From positions 1,736,001-1,800,000 of the forward strand of contig JAJUBI010000002.1 of assembly GCA_022419385.1 (NCBI GenBank): a stretch of DNA of 64,000 bases, given 5' to 3'. The notes under the pieces are model-generated. The model made no database searches. It had not been told where the DNA came from and saw nothing but the letters and a program-made list of their open reading frames with translations. Each line of letters starts with the position of its first letter. Position 1 is the first letter of the stretch. The stretch comes from Paraconiothyrium sp. Pb-2020. Its lineage: Eukaryota; Ascomycota; Dothideomycetes; Pleosporales; Didymosphaeriaceae. The translations under genes and the position numbers were made by a program. Shown here in pieces: positions 11,513 through 23,325 of this stretch.

Positions 11513-12955
11513 TCACGAGCTCGCTTCGGCAGAGTCGTTGATTTTGAGAGCTTGGAAGCCCTCGGGCGTAATGTTGACAGCGCCAGCTTGTACGAGCTGT
11601 TCGACGTTATTCACGGCTCCGATGCGAACCTAGAAGGGTAACTTACAGCACGGCTAAGATCATCAATCAGATCCTCCGGGTCCTCAATACCCACACACAA
11701 GCGGATGATGTCCTCAGGCAGCGCCCTCTCCGCACGCGTTTTTGCATCAATACTAGCGTGGCTCATGCGGCAGGGCATGCTGATTAAGCTATTTACACAG
11801 CCGAAACTTACACTGATAGCCCAGAGCCGGGCGCTCTCGACAATCCTCTCGGATACGTTTACATCGCCTGTCTCGAAAGACAGGACAGCGCCGGCGCCAC
11901 GAGCCATGCTCCAATGGAGATCGTACTGCGGGTGAGACTTTAGACCCGGATAGCGGACCTTGAAGCCATGTGACTCGAGGAAGGTAGCAATGCGCATGGC
12001 GTTGGCTTGCTGTTTTTCCATGCGGACACCAAGAGTCTTGATGCCGCGGAGGAGAAGCCACGAGTCGAAGGGTGAGAGACCGCAGCCTGAAGCATTGATG
12101 GTGAAATAAAGTTTTTCACCCAGGGCGGAGTCGTTGATGGCGATGACACCGGCCATGAGGTCGTGGTGGCCAGAGAGGTACTTTGTGCCGGACTCGTAGA
12201 CGACGTCGGCACCCAGGTCGAGAGGGTTCTGGAGGAGGGGAGAGAGCATGGTGTTGTCAACGGCGACGACTGCGGCGGGGTTTGCGGCGTGCGCGATGGA
12301 TGCGATTGAGGGGATGTCGACGATCTTAATGAGCGGGTTGGTGGGTGTTTCCAACAGCACCATCGCCGTCTTGTTATTTACAACACCACGGATGGTCTCC
12401 GGGTCGGTGGTGTCAACGTGGTGTACAACAATGCCTCCGTGCGTAGAGAGGTACTTGAGTAGTCTGTTTGTTCCGCCGTAGAGATCGTCTCCAGTAACGA
12501 CTTCGTCGCCCGGTCGCAAAAGTCGTGTGATTACATCGAGTGCGCCCATACCCGACGAGACGACGAGCGCGCGTTCCGCATTCATGATCTTAGCAAGATG
12601 TCGCTCGAGGTGTGTCCGTGTGGGGTTTCCGGAACGTGTGTAGTCGTATTCCATCCCGCCACCCGATGCCGACGTCTGCTTGAAGGTTGCAGACTACTCA
12701 AGTTAGCATTGTCTTCCTCTTTCACTTCAGCGACAAGCCTACCTGGTATATGGGAACCGATGCAGCGTTGTACTGATCGTTACTCTCGGTGTAGACCAGC
12801 TCAGTCGCGAGAGCATACTTCCTACCGCCATTGCGAGGTGTGCTCGGTGCGGGCGACGGTGGCAGGTCGTGGCCATCAAGGTCATGTGTGGTCAAGGCCT
12901 TGCCCGCGCCATTGACTTTGTCCTTCGAGCTCCCGGGAAAAGAGCCTCCAGACAT
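11513..12955 (-). CDS. STR3: Cystathionine beta-lyase
   Basis: Exons 12955-12743, 12693-11647 and 11596-11513 (introns of 49 and 50 nt) give 447 residues. The enzyme is PLP-dependent and cleaves cystathionine to homocysteine, ammonia and pyruvate for methionine synthesis. The first junction restores VPIYQ/SATFKQTSASGGG. Exon 2 holds YDYTRSGNPTR, the cofactor region SSGMGALD, and YESGTKYLSGHHDLMAG with the PLP lysine near residue 242. Without the last intron the frame ends early in unrelated residues. With it, the protein ends DDLSRA/LVQAGAVNITPEGFQAL, as the family does. The GHHDLMAG form favours beta-lyase over gamma-synthase. A cystathionine beta-synthase gene lies about 18 kb away. Confidence 0.9.
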
Positions 12956-13605
12956 GGCGACGGTGATGTGCCTTCCGAGTTCGTTTGCGATCCGAGACTG
13001 TACGTGAAGTGGGGCGGAAGATTGTTTCTTGGATCTCGTGTCGAAGCCAATGTACGTCGCTGTTGAAGTGATCGATTGCTAGGTCTATTCGACACAGCAG
13101 ATGATGAGGTGTGAAGAGGTGGGCAGGAGGAATAATAGCTGCAGGTACTTTTGGTCTGACGTGGGGAGTCACCGCTGCTATTGCGCCATCGACAAAGCCC
13201 GCCACTGGTTCGGTTGTCATACTTCCGACCATCGGCCCGCTCGCCCTTACCCCAGATCAAACACAATACCCATCACTATCCGCAGCGCATCCACCTCCGC
13301 ACAGCCAGTCGAAACCAGGTAAAAACGATGCTTCTGTAGAATACGAAGGTAGCGGGTATCCATACTACACACCACCCCAACACCAGCTTCTAACACCATG
13401 ACCAAGAGCATACAGGAAGAGTATCGCCGACCGGATCCAACGCCGATGCTCGCAAGCCATGCCCGAGAATCCCAACCAACTGCACAACTGCCGTTATGTC
13501 CGTAAATTGACCACATCCGAAACAGCCCAACGAGACATATAAAGTACAGAGAAGCGCTGCGTCCAAACATCAAGTGCGCCCGAGACGATTAGAATAACAA
13601 TATGT
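12956..13605. other. Intergenic, promoter of the beta-lyase gene
   Basis: About 650 bp between the beta-lyase start and the 3' end of the WD40 gene. Short overlapping frames exist on both strands (for example 13111-13401 plus), without a known domain. I do not call a gene. Confidence 0.5.
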
Positions 13606-15891
13606 TCATCGCGGTTTGATGGCGGGGAAACCCTTTCGTTGGTGCACATTCATGCGGAATTCGAATATGCCCTCCTCCGTGCCGCAGTAGAGAGTGCGCC
13701 CGTCGGGGCTCATAGCGAGGCCTGCTGTCCGTAGTCCCTGCGCGGGGTCGTACAGGCTGCGGCTTGCACGGCGATAGCCCATGCCCCCAAGACTGTACGT
13801 CTCCAAGGGGACATGAGCTTCGCGAGCAACGCGCAGGCGCTCCCGCATTTGTGTGAGCTGTCGTAAACGTCGAAGCTCATTGCGTAATTCGGGTGCTGCA
13901 GAGGCGCGCCCACCATCTTCAGCCCGTGCGTTACGTGCCAACGCTTCTTCAATGGTCCGCCACGCTTCGTCGGTCGATGCGATCATTTCGCTATTGTCTC
14001 GACGAATCTGAGCTGTGATAGGATTTGGCGACCTGGTCGTAGCCCCACCTGTGATGTTCCCTCGATGGGGCGGTGCATCAGAAGCAGTTATTGTAGCATC
14101 GAGCGCTGAATGTGGTTCAGCTGTGAGGTCACGCAGAACGAGAGATGCCCGGCGCTGTGGTCCTGTGCGTTCCAAGCTCTGGTTAGATTGACGAGTGATT
14201 TCCGATACAAATTCCGTAAAGGTGTCAGCAAGTCGCGTCTGAGCTGCACTACGTCTTGCGGCTTCTGCTGGTTCCCTGTTGATTTCGTTAGCGTCGCGGA
14301 AGCATGCTATCATATGCTGCTGTACATACCTCATGCTTTCGGCATCAGAAGAGGTTATGTAATTGATGCTTCGCGGTGTGATCCCTGACTCCAGCGCTTC
14401 GCGCCGCTGCCTCACAGTTCGCAAAGTTTCAAGAACCTGTCTCTCGTGCGCAGTAAGACCATGCGGATCATCATCTGATTCGACGACTCCAAGCTGCCGG
14501 TGAAGCCTCCTACGCTCTGCTGAATCGATGTAGTCGTTCGCAAGGTTGGCCGCCGCGCCAGTTCCATCTGCGTTCAGCGTGTGGCGATATGTTCTGATGA
14601 AGTCTTCTTCTCGTCGCAAATCACTCAACTCTTCTACTTCAAAGTTTGCAATCTCCACTCTCTGCGTGTCTTCACTCTTTGGATCCAGAGTGAGGATTTG
14701 CTTCACCTTGAGGTTGGAACGGAGATCCGCTATACAAACCCTTGCTTGATCTTCGCTCCAGATTAAAAAATCCCAAGGTGCTGGAGAGAACAGCATGGTT
14801 CTCACTGCGCCAGGGCCGTAATGGACCTGCGGTCGGGTTGAGCTGATGAGCTTCACAATAGCGTCCTCTCCATATTCACATCTCTTGAGAAGTTCTGTGT
14901 CGAAAATGGAGATGTAGCCACATTCTGAGCCTACGGCACACAGGCGGCCTGAGGGTGACCAGGCTGTCGTGAAGTAACCCTCTATGTGCGAGCCAGTTGG
15001 CACATATAGGCAAACTTCCTGCAGCAAGGTCCAATCCGGTGGAGTCGACTCTACTCGCCCGTCCATATTCTTAGCAATATTGGCCTTCTTGTTCTTGTTC
15101 CGCTCAAAGAAGAAGCCGTTGTGCATGTCGCCCACGGCTACCAATTGTTGTCCATCCGGCGATATGGTCGCATGGTTCATGGGAAACGGAAAGTCTAGGA
15201 CCGTGACCTCTTGTTTCCGTGTAAGTGAGTAGATGCGCACCGTCTTGTCGTTATTGGTGAGCACCGCTACAACATCCTCTGCCTTATCCCCATCCGCCGG
15301 AAGCTCATGTATCGATATTGAGTTCACGATGTCGTCTCCGATCTTCTGATAGTCCGGCCGCTCGAGGGTGCTCAGGCCTGCTGGACGCGGCAATGTGGGA
15401 CGGCTGGTGAAGTCCAGCGGAAGCAGAGCGTCTACATTGGTGGAGTTGGCCGGAGGGAAGCCCTTCACCTTGATGGCGGCAAAGTGACCATCATCGGCGC
15501 CACCCACACAGACAAATCCATGTCCTGCAGTGGTGCAACGGGCTTCCCAGTCGAGCTCCGCTATCTTTGTTTGGGTATGCGTGTTCGCATTCAGGCAGTA
15601 GACGTCGGAGCCCGCATCGCGGCCGGTAGGGTCGTCGCGGTTGCTGGCATAGTATATGAGGTCTGGCTCCGGAGAGCTGATGAAATGGCGTAATTGGTAG
15701 TGACTGCATGCGTCAGAGATGTTCCAGTGCGAGTGATGGGAGGAGGCGTCACGTACGCGATGGGAATCTTAAGTGGATAGAAGGACCTAGGTGGCAGCAC
15801 AAAAGTGTCGGTGTCTCGACTCCTGATCAGGTTAGTATCTTGCAAGCACATGCAAGATCACAGGAACGTACAGGAAGTCATCAACGGCCAT
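13606..15891 (-). CDS. WD40-repeat protein with DUF2415 region
   Basis: Three exons are needed: 15891-15872, 15822-15757 and 15703-13606 (introns of 49 and 53 nt), giving 727 residues. The N-terminus then reads MAVDDFL/SRDTDTFVLPPR and PLKIPIA/HYQLRHFISS, a smooth family start. WD-like blades follow (VVAVLTNNDKTVRIYSL, HATISPDGQQLVAVGD, TAWSPSGRLCAVGSE, MSPDGRTLYCGTEEG). Before the long Arg/Glu-rich middle lies VRTMLFSPAPWDFLIWSEDQ, matching the short DUF2415 motif of fungal WD40 proteins (a fission yeast relative is SPBC2A9.03). A 54-nt in-frame segment (14276-14329) has intron signals (GTATGT, GCTAAC, CAACAG); if it is spliced out, the protein is 709 residues. The function is unknown; a scaffold role is only a guess. 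Confidence 0.82.
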
Positions 15892-16557
15892 GCTTCAAGC
15901 GCAGGTGGATGGCAGCATGAGGACCTGACGGACAAGGCGGTTATGCGACAAACCGCGATGATGTCAGCCGGGGCAAGCTGCAGCACTTCCAGAGAGCTTC
16001 AATAGGTGCACTGCACGCACGAAGTAGTTAGAAAGGATGGGTCTTATAGATGGTACGGAGGTAAGTCGTTCGTAGGGGTGATTGAATGCTGCGTGGCACA
16101 ATTCACAGGCAGCTCCTCCTCGACGGTGCTGCGCGTAGAGCACGGCGCGGAGCTTTCCCCACAGCGCAGCCAGCTTGACACGTGAGCTCCCATGCATCGC
16201 GCCACGAGCATTGACACCTCACTGCACTGGTCCATCTCGACTGCAATGCGACGCAAGCAAGCCAGACGATAGATTCTCAGCATCCCGATCCAACAGCAGC
16301 CGTCGACAGCCTCACTCGGGTGCGCTTCCGCCTCCGGGGCGAAGCACAGACGCAACCTCGGCGCCCATCGGTCCAGGTGCCAAGACGTCTTTCCCTTCTC
16401 GAAATTTCTAATTCGACGACTAAAACTTCTCCTGTCAAAGCTCCTCTCCATCTTGCCATCATATAAACATCCTCCTTCCCATCAATTAATTCTCCTTCCC
16501 CATCCGCTTTTGTTGTTTGCGCCTTCCTTCCGCAACACACACTCACACATACACATC
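15892..16557. promoter_or_regulatory. Divergent promoter, WD40 gene / mitochondrial Hsp70
   Basis: About 670 bp between two divergent start codons. The Hsp70 side ends in a pyrimidine-rich tract and a CA-rich leader just before the ATG (about 16480-16557), a common fungal leader of highly expressed genes. It contains the heat shock element listed separately. Confidence 0.65.
16396..16408 (+). promoter_or_regulatory. Perfect three-unit heat shock element
   Basis: TTCtcGAAatTTC matches the inverted nGAAn array bound by trimeric heat shock factor with no mismatch. It lies about 150 bp before the mitochondrial Hsp70 start codon, where such a site is expected. The link to Hsf1 is inferred from the motif. 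Confidence 0.7.
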
Positions 16558-18683
16558 ATGTTCTCGTCAAGAATATCACGAAGCGTAAGTTCCCGCGCGC
16601 GTGCTCATCAAAACGTTTGACTGACCTCATTCAAGGTTTTGCCGCGGGCAACCGCAGGTCTTCGTCGTGTTCAGCCATCCACATTCCGATCGCCTTTCCT
16701 GGCGCGAGGATATGCTGAGGGCTCGGATGAGAAGGTCAAGGGTGCCGTCATCGGTATCGATCTGGGTACCACCAACTCGGCTGTGGCCGTCATGGAGGGA
16801 AAGCAGCCGCGCATCATCGAAAACTCCGAAGGTACATCATCACAGCATTTCCAATCCCCACGGCATTCGCTAACCATCATTCAGGTACCCGAACAACGCC
16901 TTCTGTTGTCGGTTTCACCAAGGATGGCGAACGTCTTGTTGGTGTCGCTGCGAAGCGTCAGGCCGTCGTTAACCCCGAGAACACTCTCTTCGCGACCAAG
17001 CGTCTCATCGGTCGCAAGTTCACCGACGCCGAGGTCCAGCGCGATATCCAGCAGGTCCCATACAAGATTGTCCAGCACTCCAACGGCGACGCTTGGCTAG
17101 AAGCTCAGGGCCAAAAGTACTCGCCCTCGCAGATCGGTGGTTTCGTTCTCGGAAAGATGAAGGAGACCGCCGAGGCCTACATGGGCAAGAATGTTAAGAA
17201 TGCCGTTGTTACCGTTCCTGCCTACTTCAACGACTCCCAGCGTCAGGCGACTAAGGACGCCGGTCAGATCGCCGGTCTCAACGTCCTCCGTGTCGTAAAC
17301 GAGCCCACTGCTGCTGCCCTTGCCTACGGTCTCGACAAGTCCACCGACAGCGTCATTGCCGTCTATGATCTTGGAGGTGGTACTTTCGATATCTCTATCC
17401 TTGAGATCCAGAACGGTGTCTTTGAGGTCAAGTCTACCAACGGTGATACCCATCTTGGTGGTGAGGACTTCGATATCACCCTCGTTCGTCACTTCGTCAA
17501 CGCCTTCAAGAAGGAGCAAGGCATTGACCTTAGCAACGACCGCATGGCTATCCAGCGTATCCGTGAGGCCGCTGAGAAGGCCAAGATCGAACTTTCCTCC
17601 TCTTCCCAGACCGACGTCAACCTGCCCTTCATCACCGCTGATGCCTCTGGCCCGAAGCATATCAACCAGAAGATGACTCGCGCACAGCTCGAGAAGCTGG
17701 TTGACCCACTCATCTCCAAGACCGTTGAGCCTGTGCGCAAGGCTCTCAAGGACGCCAACCTCCAGGCCAAGGATATCCAGGAGGTCATTCTGGTTGGTGG
17801 TATGACTCGTATGCCCAAGGTCACTGAGTCTGTCAAGAGCATCTTTGGTCGCGACCCCGCCAAGTCGGTTAACCCCGATGAGGCTGTCGCCATCGGTGCC
17901 GCTATCCAGGGTGCTGTCCTCGCTGGTGAGGTCACTGACATCTTGCTTCTCGATGTCACCCCTCTTTCGCTCGGTATCGAGACCCTCGGTGGTGTCTTCA
18001 CTCGTTTGATCAACCGCAACACCACCATTCCCACCAAGAAGTCTCAGGTTTTCTCCACCGCCGCCGACTTCCAGAGCGCTGTCGAGATCAAGGTTTACCA
18101 GGGTGAGCGTGAGCTTGTCCGCGACAACAAGCTCTTGGGTAACTTCCAGCTCGTCGGCATCCCCCCAGCTCACCGTGGTGTGCCCCAGATTGAAGTCACC
18201 TTCGACATTGACGCTGACTCTATCGTCCACGTGCACGCCAAGGATAAGTCCACCAACAAGGACCAGTCCATCACCATCGCCTCCGGCTCCGGTCTCTCTG
18301 ACTCCGAGATCCAGTCTATGGTAGACGATGCTGAGCGCTACGGCGACCAGGACAAGCAGCGCAAGGCTTCTATTGAGGCTGCCAACCGTGCCGACTCCGT
18401 TGTGAACGACACTGAGAAGGCTCTCAAGGAATTTGAAGATCGCCTTGACAAGACCGAAGCTGAGAAGATCAAGGAGAAGATCAACGATGTCCGCGAGAAG
18501 ATTGCCAACAGCCAGCAGGGCGAGGGTGACCTCACTGCTGAGCAGATCAAGGAGCTCACCGACGACCTCCAGAACGCCTCCTTGACCCTGTTCGACCAGA
18601 TGCACAAGGCCCGCAACGAGAGCCAGAACCAGCAGCAGGACCAGCAGCAACAGCCCGAGGGTGAGGGTGAGAAGAAGCAGTAA
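16558..18683 (+). CDS. SSC1: Mitochondrial Hsp70 (import motor and matrix chaperone)
   Basis: Exons 16558-16584, 16636-16831 and 16885-18683 (introns of 51 and 53 nt) give 673 residues. The first about 45 residues are basic and Ser/Arg-rich with few acids (MFSSRISRS/VLPRATAGLRRV), a matrix-targeting sequence. The ATPase domain follows: GAVIGIDLGTTNSAVAVMEG, then SEG/TRTTPSVVGF across the second junction, the phosphate loop VYDLGGGTFDISIL and VILVGGMTRMPKV. The linker and substrate domain contain LLDVTPLSLGIETLGG. The C-terminus is Gln-rich and lacks the cytosolic EEVD ending, which fits the mitochondrial DnaK-type clade. Codon use is strongly C-ending, a sign of high expression. It drives preprotein import with the TIM23 motor and folds matrix proteins. 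Confidence 0.96.
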
Positions 18684-21477
18684 ACGCTTTAAATCGCTGT
18701 AGCCTTTCATCATTTCCATTTCGGTTATTTTTCCGCGGCAAAAAGCAGGCGTCTTGCATTACGGTCCAATCAATTGGGAAGGAATGGGTCTTTAGACGTG
18801 TATTTTGCTCCTGTACGTTTTTTCACTGTACCTATACCTCGGGCGACTAGCTTCCTCTTCTCTTCTCTTCTCTTTGGCTTGTTTTGGAACAGCAGCATTT
18901 TGTTTTACTACTCCCTACTAGCTTTTATTGGAGCGAAAGATGTGTATGAGGGGAGGGCGATATACCTGGAATGTGAAGGAGATGAAGAAGTGTAACAAAA
19001 CCATCATGATTGCGATAATGCGGAAGGAAGATAGGTCGAAGTGTGTACTATAGCTGAGTTGTGAGATGGTTACGTCAATGTCACTTCTTTCTCCGCTCTC
19101 AACCTTCAGCTTTTGATGTGACGTGACATTCGTTTATTCGACATGGGAAGGGACCTCTACATGTAGAAAGAGGACTGAGTTGCCCCGGAAAGACCGTGAA
19201 GATGTTTGCCACCATTGCCAGCGGTTCCCCCGTCCAGATAACAATTATGGATATTTATCCGCCTATACACTCTTGTAGCTTACTACACTTCAGCACGCCT
19301 CTCTCCTAGAGGAACGAAAGTAATACACTCACGCTCGCATGTGCATGTGTATAGAGGACCGAAGACTACGCCTGTCATCCTTTCGCATTCAGCATCGCAA
19401 GTAGGCAACTACAATGTTATATGTCTGCGCTTAGGGAAAGTTATAATCGACGGGATTAATCTCTCATAAGGCATGTCTCTGATATAGGGCGAAAGACCAA
19501 TCTTGACGACTACTGTGCGATTGATTAAAGATATATAAATTACTTCATCGTCATTGTATGCACAACACTTCAGGTGAGGCTCGTGTACATGAGCCGACGA
19601 CAGAATGATGCCGCTCATTATACTTCTCCACACAATCAATCTAGAAATTGCAACAACCTTTGAACGCATCTGGCATGTGCTGACTTTTGGGAGGACCAAG
19701 ACGGGCTATATTTAACCTCCTGGGTTTCCGGCGTGGGGGAAGAGCACTGAAGTAGGCTCTTGGAGCACGGATGTGGTGGATCGTGGCGAAGTGGAGAAAG
19801 GGATAGCCGTGGTCAGATGTTTGTCTTTCAGCGGAGAGCGGAGGACTATAATGCGAGTCAACTTCAGCTCATTGGGTGTTGGCTCGCCACACTTTTATCT
19901 AGCTACATACTCCATGGGATCATAGAGATGACGATGGGAAAATCGTGCGCTGCTTCCCGTGCGATAAACCAAGGAGCCGATGGTGGATTTTGCGTTGTGG
20001 AGGATGATAAAGAAAAAGATATCTTTAGTCATGGTATCTGTCACTGGTATTCGTTGAGGTCCGGTATGCTCCGCTTCTCTGCAAACTTCTACCATCAGTC
20101 ACTTACTGTCAATGATTCGGGATAAGTGTATATGCGGATACTGAGAAGAAGAGCGTGCATATATATTTCTACGTGGAAGATTCCCAAGTTGCGTAGCAGA
20201 GACTCCTAGCGCCCTAGCAGTAGAGCTGAAGGAATAGTAGTGTACATACACACTTTATAGTAGAGCCTGACCGCGGGGCGTTTAGTACTCAAGCTAGCAG
20301 CTCTTCCGCAATTACTATTAGTGAAGGCCTAGCACTCAGACAGGGGCTTTATATAAAGAACACCCTAGCGTGACGTTCCAAGGTTTTTATCACACTTGCA
20401 TAGCTCTGGGGGCTTAGAAGCGCATGAGACTCTCCTATGCGATACAGACATCTGGAAGACTAAGGAAAGCACCAAGAACGAAAAATAGGGTGACTGGTCA
20501 GAAATCAATTTTCAAGAACAAAGCGCTTTCTTATATAGACTTATAGTGGCTCGAACAAGAGGGGCCCTTCGGCGTGATTTGTGGTGCATGTCTTATAATA
20601 TTCATCTTAGCGGACTCGCCATACGGATTGAATTACCAACGTATAAACAAGCTCACTTGTTATAGTTTCTACTTAGTAAGGTCCAATTAGCTCGTCCCCG
20701 GACTTCGAAGAACAGACTGCATCGCTACAGGTATACTGGTAGTAGACCAGAAATAATAAAGGGTAAGATGGATATCAAACTTCAATAGAACACTGGATTT
20801 ATTAGCTTTCTTCATGTGGACTAGAAACAACTGTGAAGAAGAGTTATGGAGGTGTCGCTCTTGAAGGATTACAACTTAATGGTGTTGATGGGGCGCTTTG
20901 CTGCTGGAGTGGGTGGTGTGCTGTATGTAGCTTTCAGCATAAGGCTAAAGTTTTGCGGTCATGACAGAAGCTGAGATCCACAGCAGCACAGCGCTTAGAA
21001 TATACTTCAGAGGACGACACGCATGTACAAGCTCGCGTTGCTGCCGCTGCCGCTTCGCACTTCTACGCTCAGATTCCTAGTTGATTGGAGTTGTGACAAT
21101 GAAGAGTTATGTGCTTCCGCGTATCATTTACCAGTCGGGGTTCAAAGGCATTCTATGATCAATACCCGCAAAGCAGAATGGAGGCCCATGATGGGCCGTG
21201 GTTTAACACACACCCACAGAAAATAGCCGCGGATCTTATCGCGTCCTCAGTGATTGCCACCCTAGTTCCGCGCTAGGCTACCTAGCGTGACGACCAACCC
21301 GAGGTTTTCAACCTTCCTCACTATCATCCTCATCCTTACCTATACTATTACCGACGTTTTGAAAATCAGAAGGAGCCATACAAAACCCCGGCGACGCTCT
21401 CTTACCCAAAAATACGTTATTGTCATGCCAAGTGTCAACTTCGTTGCCTTCCGATTGTGTACCAGGACTCTCCATAC
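18684..21477. other. Gene-free, AT-richer stretch of about 2.8 kb
   Basis: After the Hsp70 3' flank there is no frame of note. About 19.2-21.2 kb looks AT-rich with many TA and CTAG steps, which could be an old mutated repeat, but I see no terminal repeats, transposase or reverse transcriptase remnant. The last few hundred bases should hold the promoter of the zinc-cluster factor. Confidence 0.5.
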
Positions 21478-22875
21478 ATGTCGTCTCCACTTTCGCCTAC
21501 TAGCAATGTGCGACGCAAAAGAACAGTAGAAGGATCTTGTTGGCCTTGTAAACAACGACGCGTAAAATGCGATCTTCACAAGCCTTCATGCCGCCGTTGC
21601 GTTGCTTCTGGAATTATTGAGGACTGCAGCTACGACAAGCTGTTACTCAGATGGAAGAAGCGTCCCAGCAAGAGTGTACCTGAACTGCGACAAGAAAGTG
21701 TAGTCCTACATAGGTCACTCGATGATTCCCCCCTGGCCACGAACGAAAAGAGGGCCGTGGATTATTTCAAAGGCCGATTATGGCCGTTATTTTCTACAGT
21801 TCACGAACCGATACCACCTCCAGTAGCTTTGGCATTACGGTCACAGCCGGTATTTCAGGCTCTGTGTATGTTCGCCGAGGAGCACCGCGCATTGCAAGAG
21901 AAAGGACAAGCCCAGCACACTCTCGATAGCAGACGACTACATTGCTTGACGGTCATACGAGGCGAACTGGGCTCAGATCAGACTCAGACAGCCTCACTAT
22001 CTGCACTACTGGTCGCCGTTTTACTCCTATACTTCTTGGAGGGTTACGTAAACTGCACGAATGATGACGCATCGACTCCTTGCCATGCATCGGGAGCTTC
22101 GGCTATCCTAGATGCCCTTGGAGGTTTTGAAGCGGCGTACACATCCTGCGATAGGATGACTCGAATGCTTCTATCTGAATTCGCGTCTACGGATCTTACG
22201 GAGGCGATGATGCAAGATCGGAGACCCCGCTTTCCCGTTACAATATGGTCCAGAATGGAATCCGGTTCAGTGTGGTGGGAGAGTCCCTCAGGAGATAAAT
22301 CGTTAGCTACAATATTAGGTACCATGGCCGAGATGACTGCATATTGTCAAGATGTGAGGGAAGGAACAGAAACCTGCAACGAGAGAGTACAGTCCTTCGA
22401 GAGGGCTTTGCAGCCGTCGTATTCGATGCTCGAACAGTCGGTCGAAGAACAAAACCCAATAGAATCGAAATGCGATCTCTTCGATGCAGTCACGGCGTCC
22501 TCGCTGTCCTTGAATCGGTCTTTCCAGCACGCTGGATTGATATACTTATACAGCGCTATTCTCCACATACCAAACCATCACTTTCTGGTTCAACAACACG
22601 TTCACGCTTGCCTGGACTGCGTCCAAGGAATGGACACGAAAACCAAAGTACAAAATTGTGCACTTTTCCCGCTCTATGTTGCGGGAGCTCACGCGATCTC
22701 TGAGCCACATAGAACTAGCGTTCGGGAGAAACTTGATGTCATTTACAAGAACCTTAGGTTTGAATCTGTCTCCTGTGTCCGCCAGATGCTAGAGCAGATA
22801 TGGAAGACTCCGAGTCACATCAGCACCTGGACCGACTTATTCAAGGATGTCCCTCCGTGTACGTTGGTCATATAA
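21478..22875 (+). CDS. Zn2Cys6 (zinc cluster) transcription factor
   Basis: A single exon of 465 residues from the ATG at 21478; the open frame starts slightly earlier but without ATG. The binuclear zinc cluster is near the N-terminus: CWPCKQRRVKCDLHKPSCRRC with the sixth Cys near residue 50, spacing C-x2-C-x6-C-x6-C-x2-C-x8-C, preceded by the basic RRKRTVEGS. The rest is a helical region typical of the fungal-specific regulatory domain of zinc cluster factors, close in style to the ACR-2-like group. It sits at the edge of a RidA, DUF3445, permease and aldehyde dehydrogenase group and could be their local regulator, which is an inference from position. Its own targets cannot be read from sequence. 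Confidence 0.88.
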   Translation: MSSPLSPTSNVRRKRTVEGSCWPCKQRRVKCDLHKPSCRRCVASGIIEDCSYDKLLLRWKKRPSKSVPELRQESVVLHRSLDDSPLATNEKRAVDYFKGRLWPLFSTVHEPIPPPVALALRSQPVFQALCMFAEEHRALQEKGQAQHTLDSRRLHCLTVIRGELGSDQTQTASLSALLVAVLLLYFLEGYVNCTNDDASTPCHASGASAILDALGGFEAAYTSCDRMTRMLLSEFASTDLTEAMMQDRRPRFPVTIWSRMESGSVWWESPSGDKSLATILGTMAEMTAYCQDVREGTETCNERVQSFERALQPSYSMLEQSVEEQNPIESKCDLFDAVTASSLSLNRSFQHAGLIYLYSAILHIPNHHFLVQQHVHACLDCVQGMDTKTKVQNCALFPLYVAGAHAISEPHRTSVREKLDVIYKNLRFESVSCVRQMLEQIWKTPSHISTWTDLFKDVPPCTLVI

Positions 22876-22926
22876 ACGGTTGAATCATTTCATTCAGGAT
22901 ATTCGAATATCTGCAACTCCCAGTAT

Positions 22927-23325
22927 CTAGGACTCGATCAACGCTTCGACCTCAATTTCGACTTGCATTCCTTCAATTCCAAGCTTCCTGATCTCTACGC
23001 AGGTAAATACAGGCCTTCGTTCTGGCGTGAATTTGCGGAAGTTCTCAATGACGTAGTCCGCGGTCTCGTCGAGGTTGATGTGGAACGATCGGACGGCGTA
23101 TACGTTTTTCCAGGAGAGTCTCGTGTCTGCGGCTTGGAGGGCCTTTTCGACATTCAAGAAAGCAAGCTCGACTTGCTTCTTCAGATCTGGAACGACCTTC
23201 CCTGAATTATCCCATCCACCTTGACCCGATGTCTTCACGATATTTCCGACTTTAATTGCTTGCGAGTAGTGGAAAGCCTCAGACTTTTCCTCAGTTCCAG
23301 CATAATTGTGGACGGAGACGACCAT
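22927..23325 (-). CDS. RidA/YjgF/YER057c-family protein (imine/enamine deaminase)
   Basis: A single exon of 132 residues. RidA proteins hydrolyse reactive enamine/imine intermediates made by PLP and flavin enzymes, releasing ammonia. Visible features are the N-terminal strand SQAIKVGNIVKTSGQGGWD, the helix QVELAFLNVEKAL, and the family-like RRPVFTCVEIRKLGIEGMQVEIEVEA at the C-terminal trimer interface. The Arg before PVFTCVE is at the usual substrate carboxylate-binding place. It is divergent from the DUF3445 gene across about 770 bp and convergent, 50 bp apart, with the zinc cluster factor. Its place next to amine-oxidising enzymes fits a role in removing imines. Confidence 0.88.
   Translation of the reverse strand: MVVSVHNYAGTEEKSEAFHYSQAIKVGNIVKTSGQGGWDNSGKVVPDLKKQVELAFLNVEKALQAADTRLSWKNVYAVRSFHINLDETADYVIENFRKFTPERRPVFTCVEIRKLGIEGMQVEIEVEALIES

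Noticed and set aside
13111..13401. 96-codon plus-strand frame with a hydrophobic N-terminus
   Set aside because: It overlaps several equally open frames and the promoter of the beta-lyase gene. Neither domain nor composition supports it.
17097..18719. 540-codon open frame antisense to mitochondrial Hsp70
   Set aside because: Long antisense frames opposite Hsp70 genes are a known by-product of biased codon use. The translation is Leu/Val/Gly-rich and repetitive with no domain, and the sense strand is clearly the gene.
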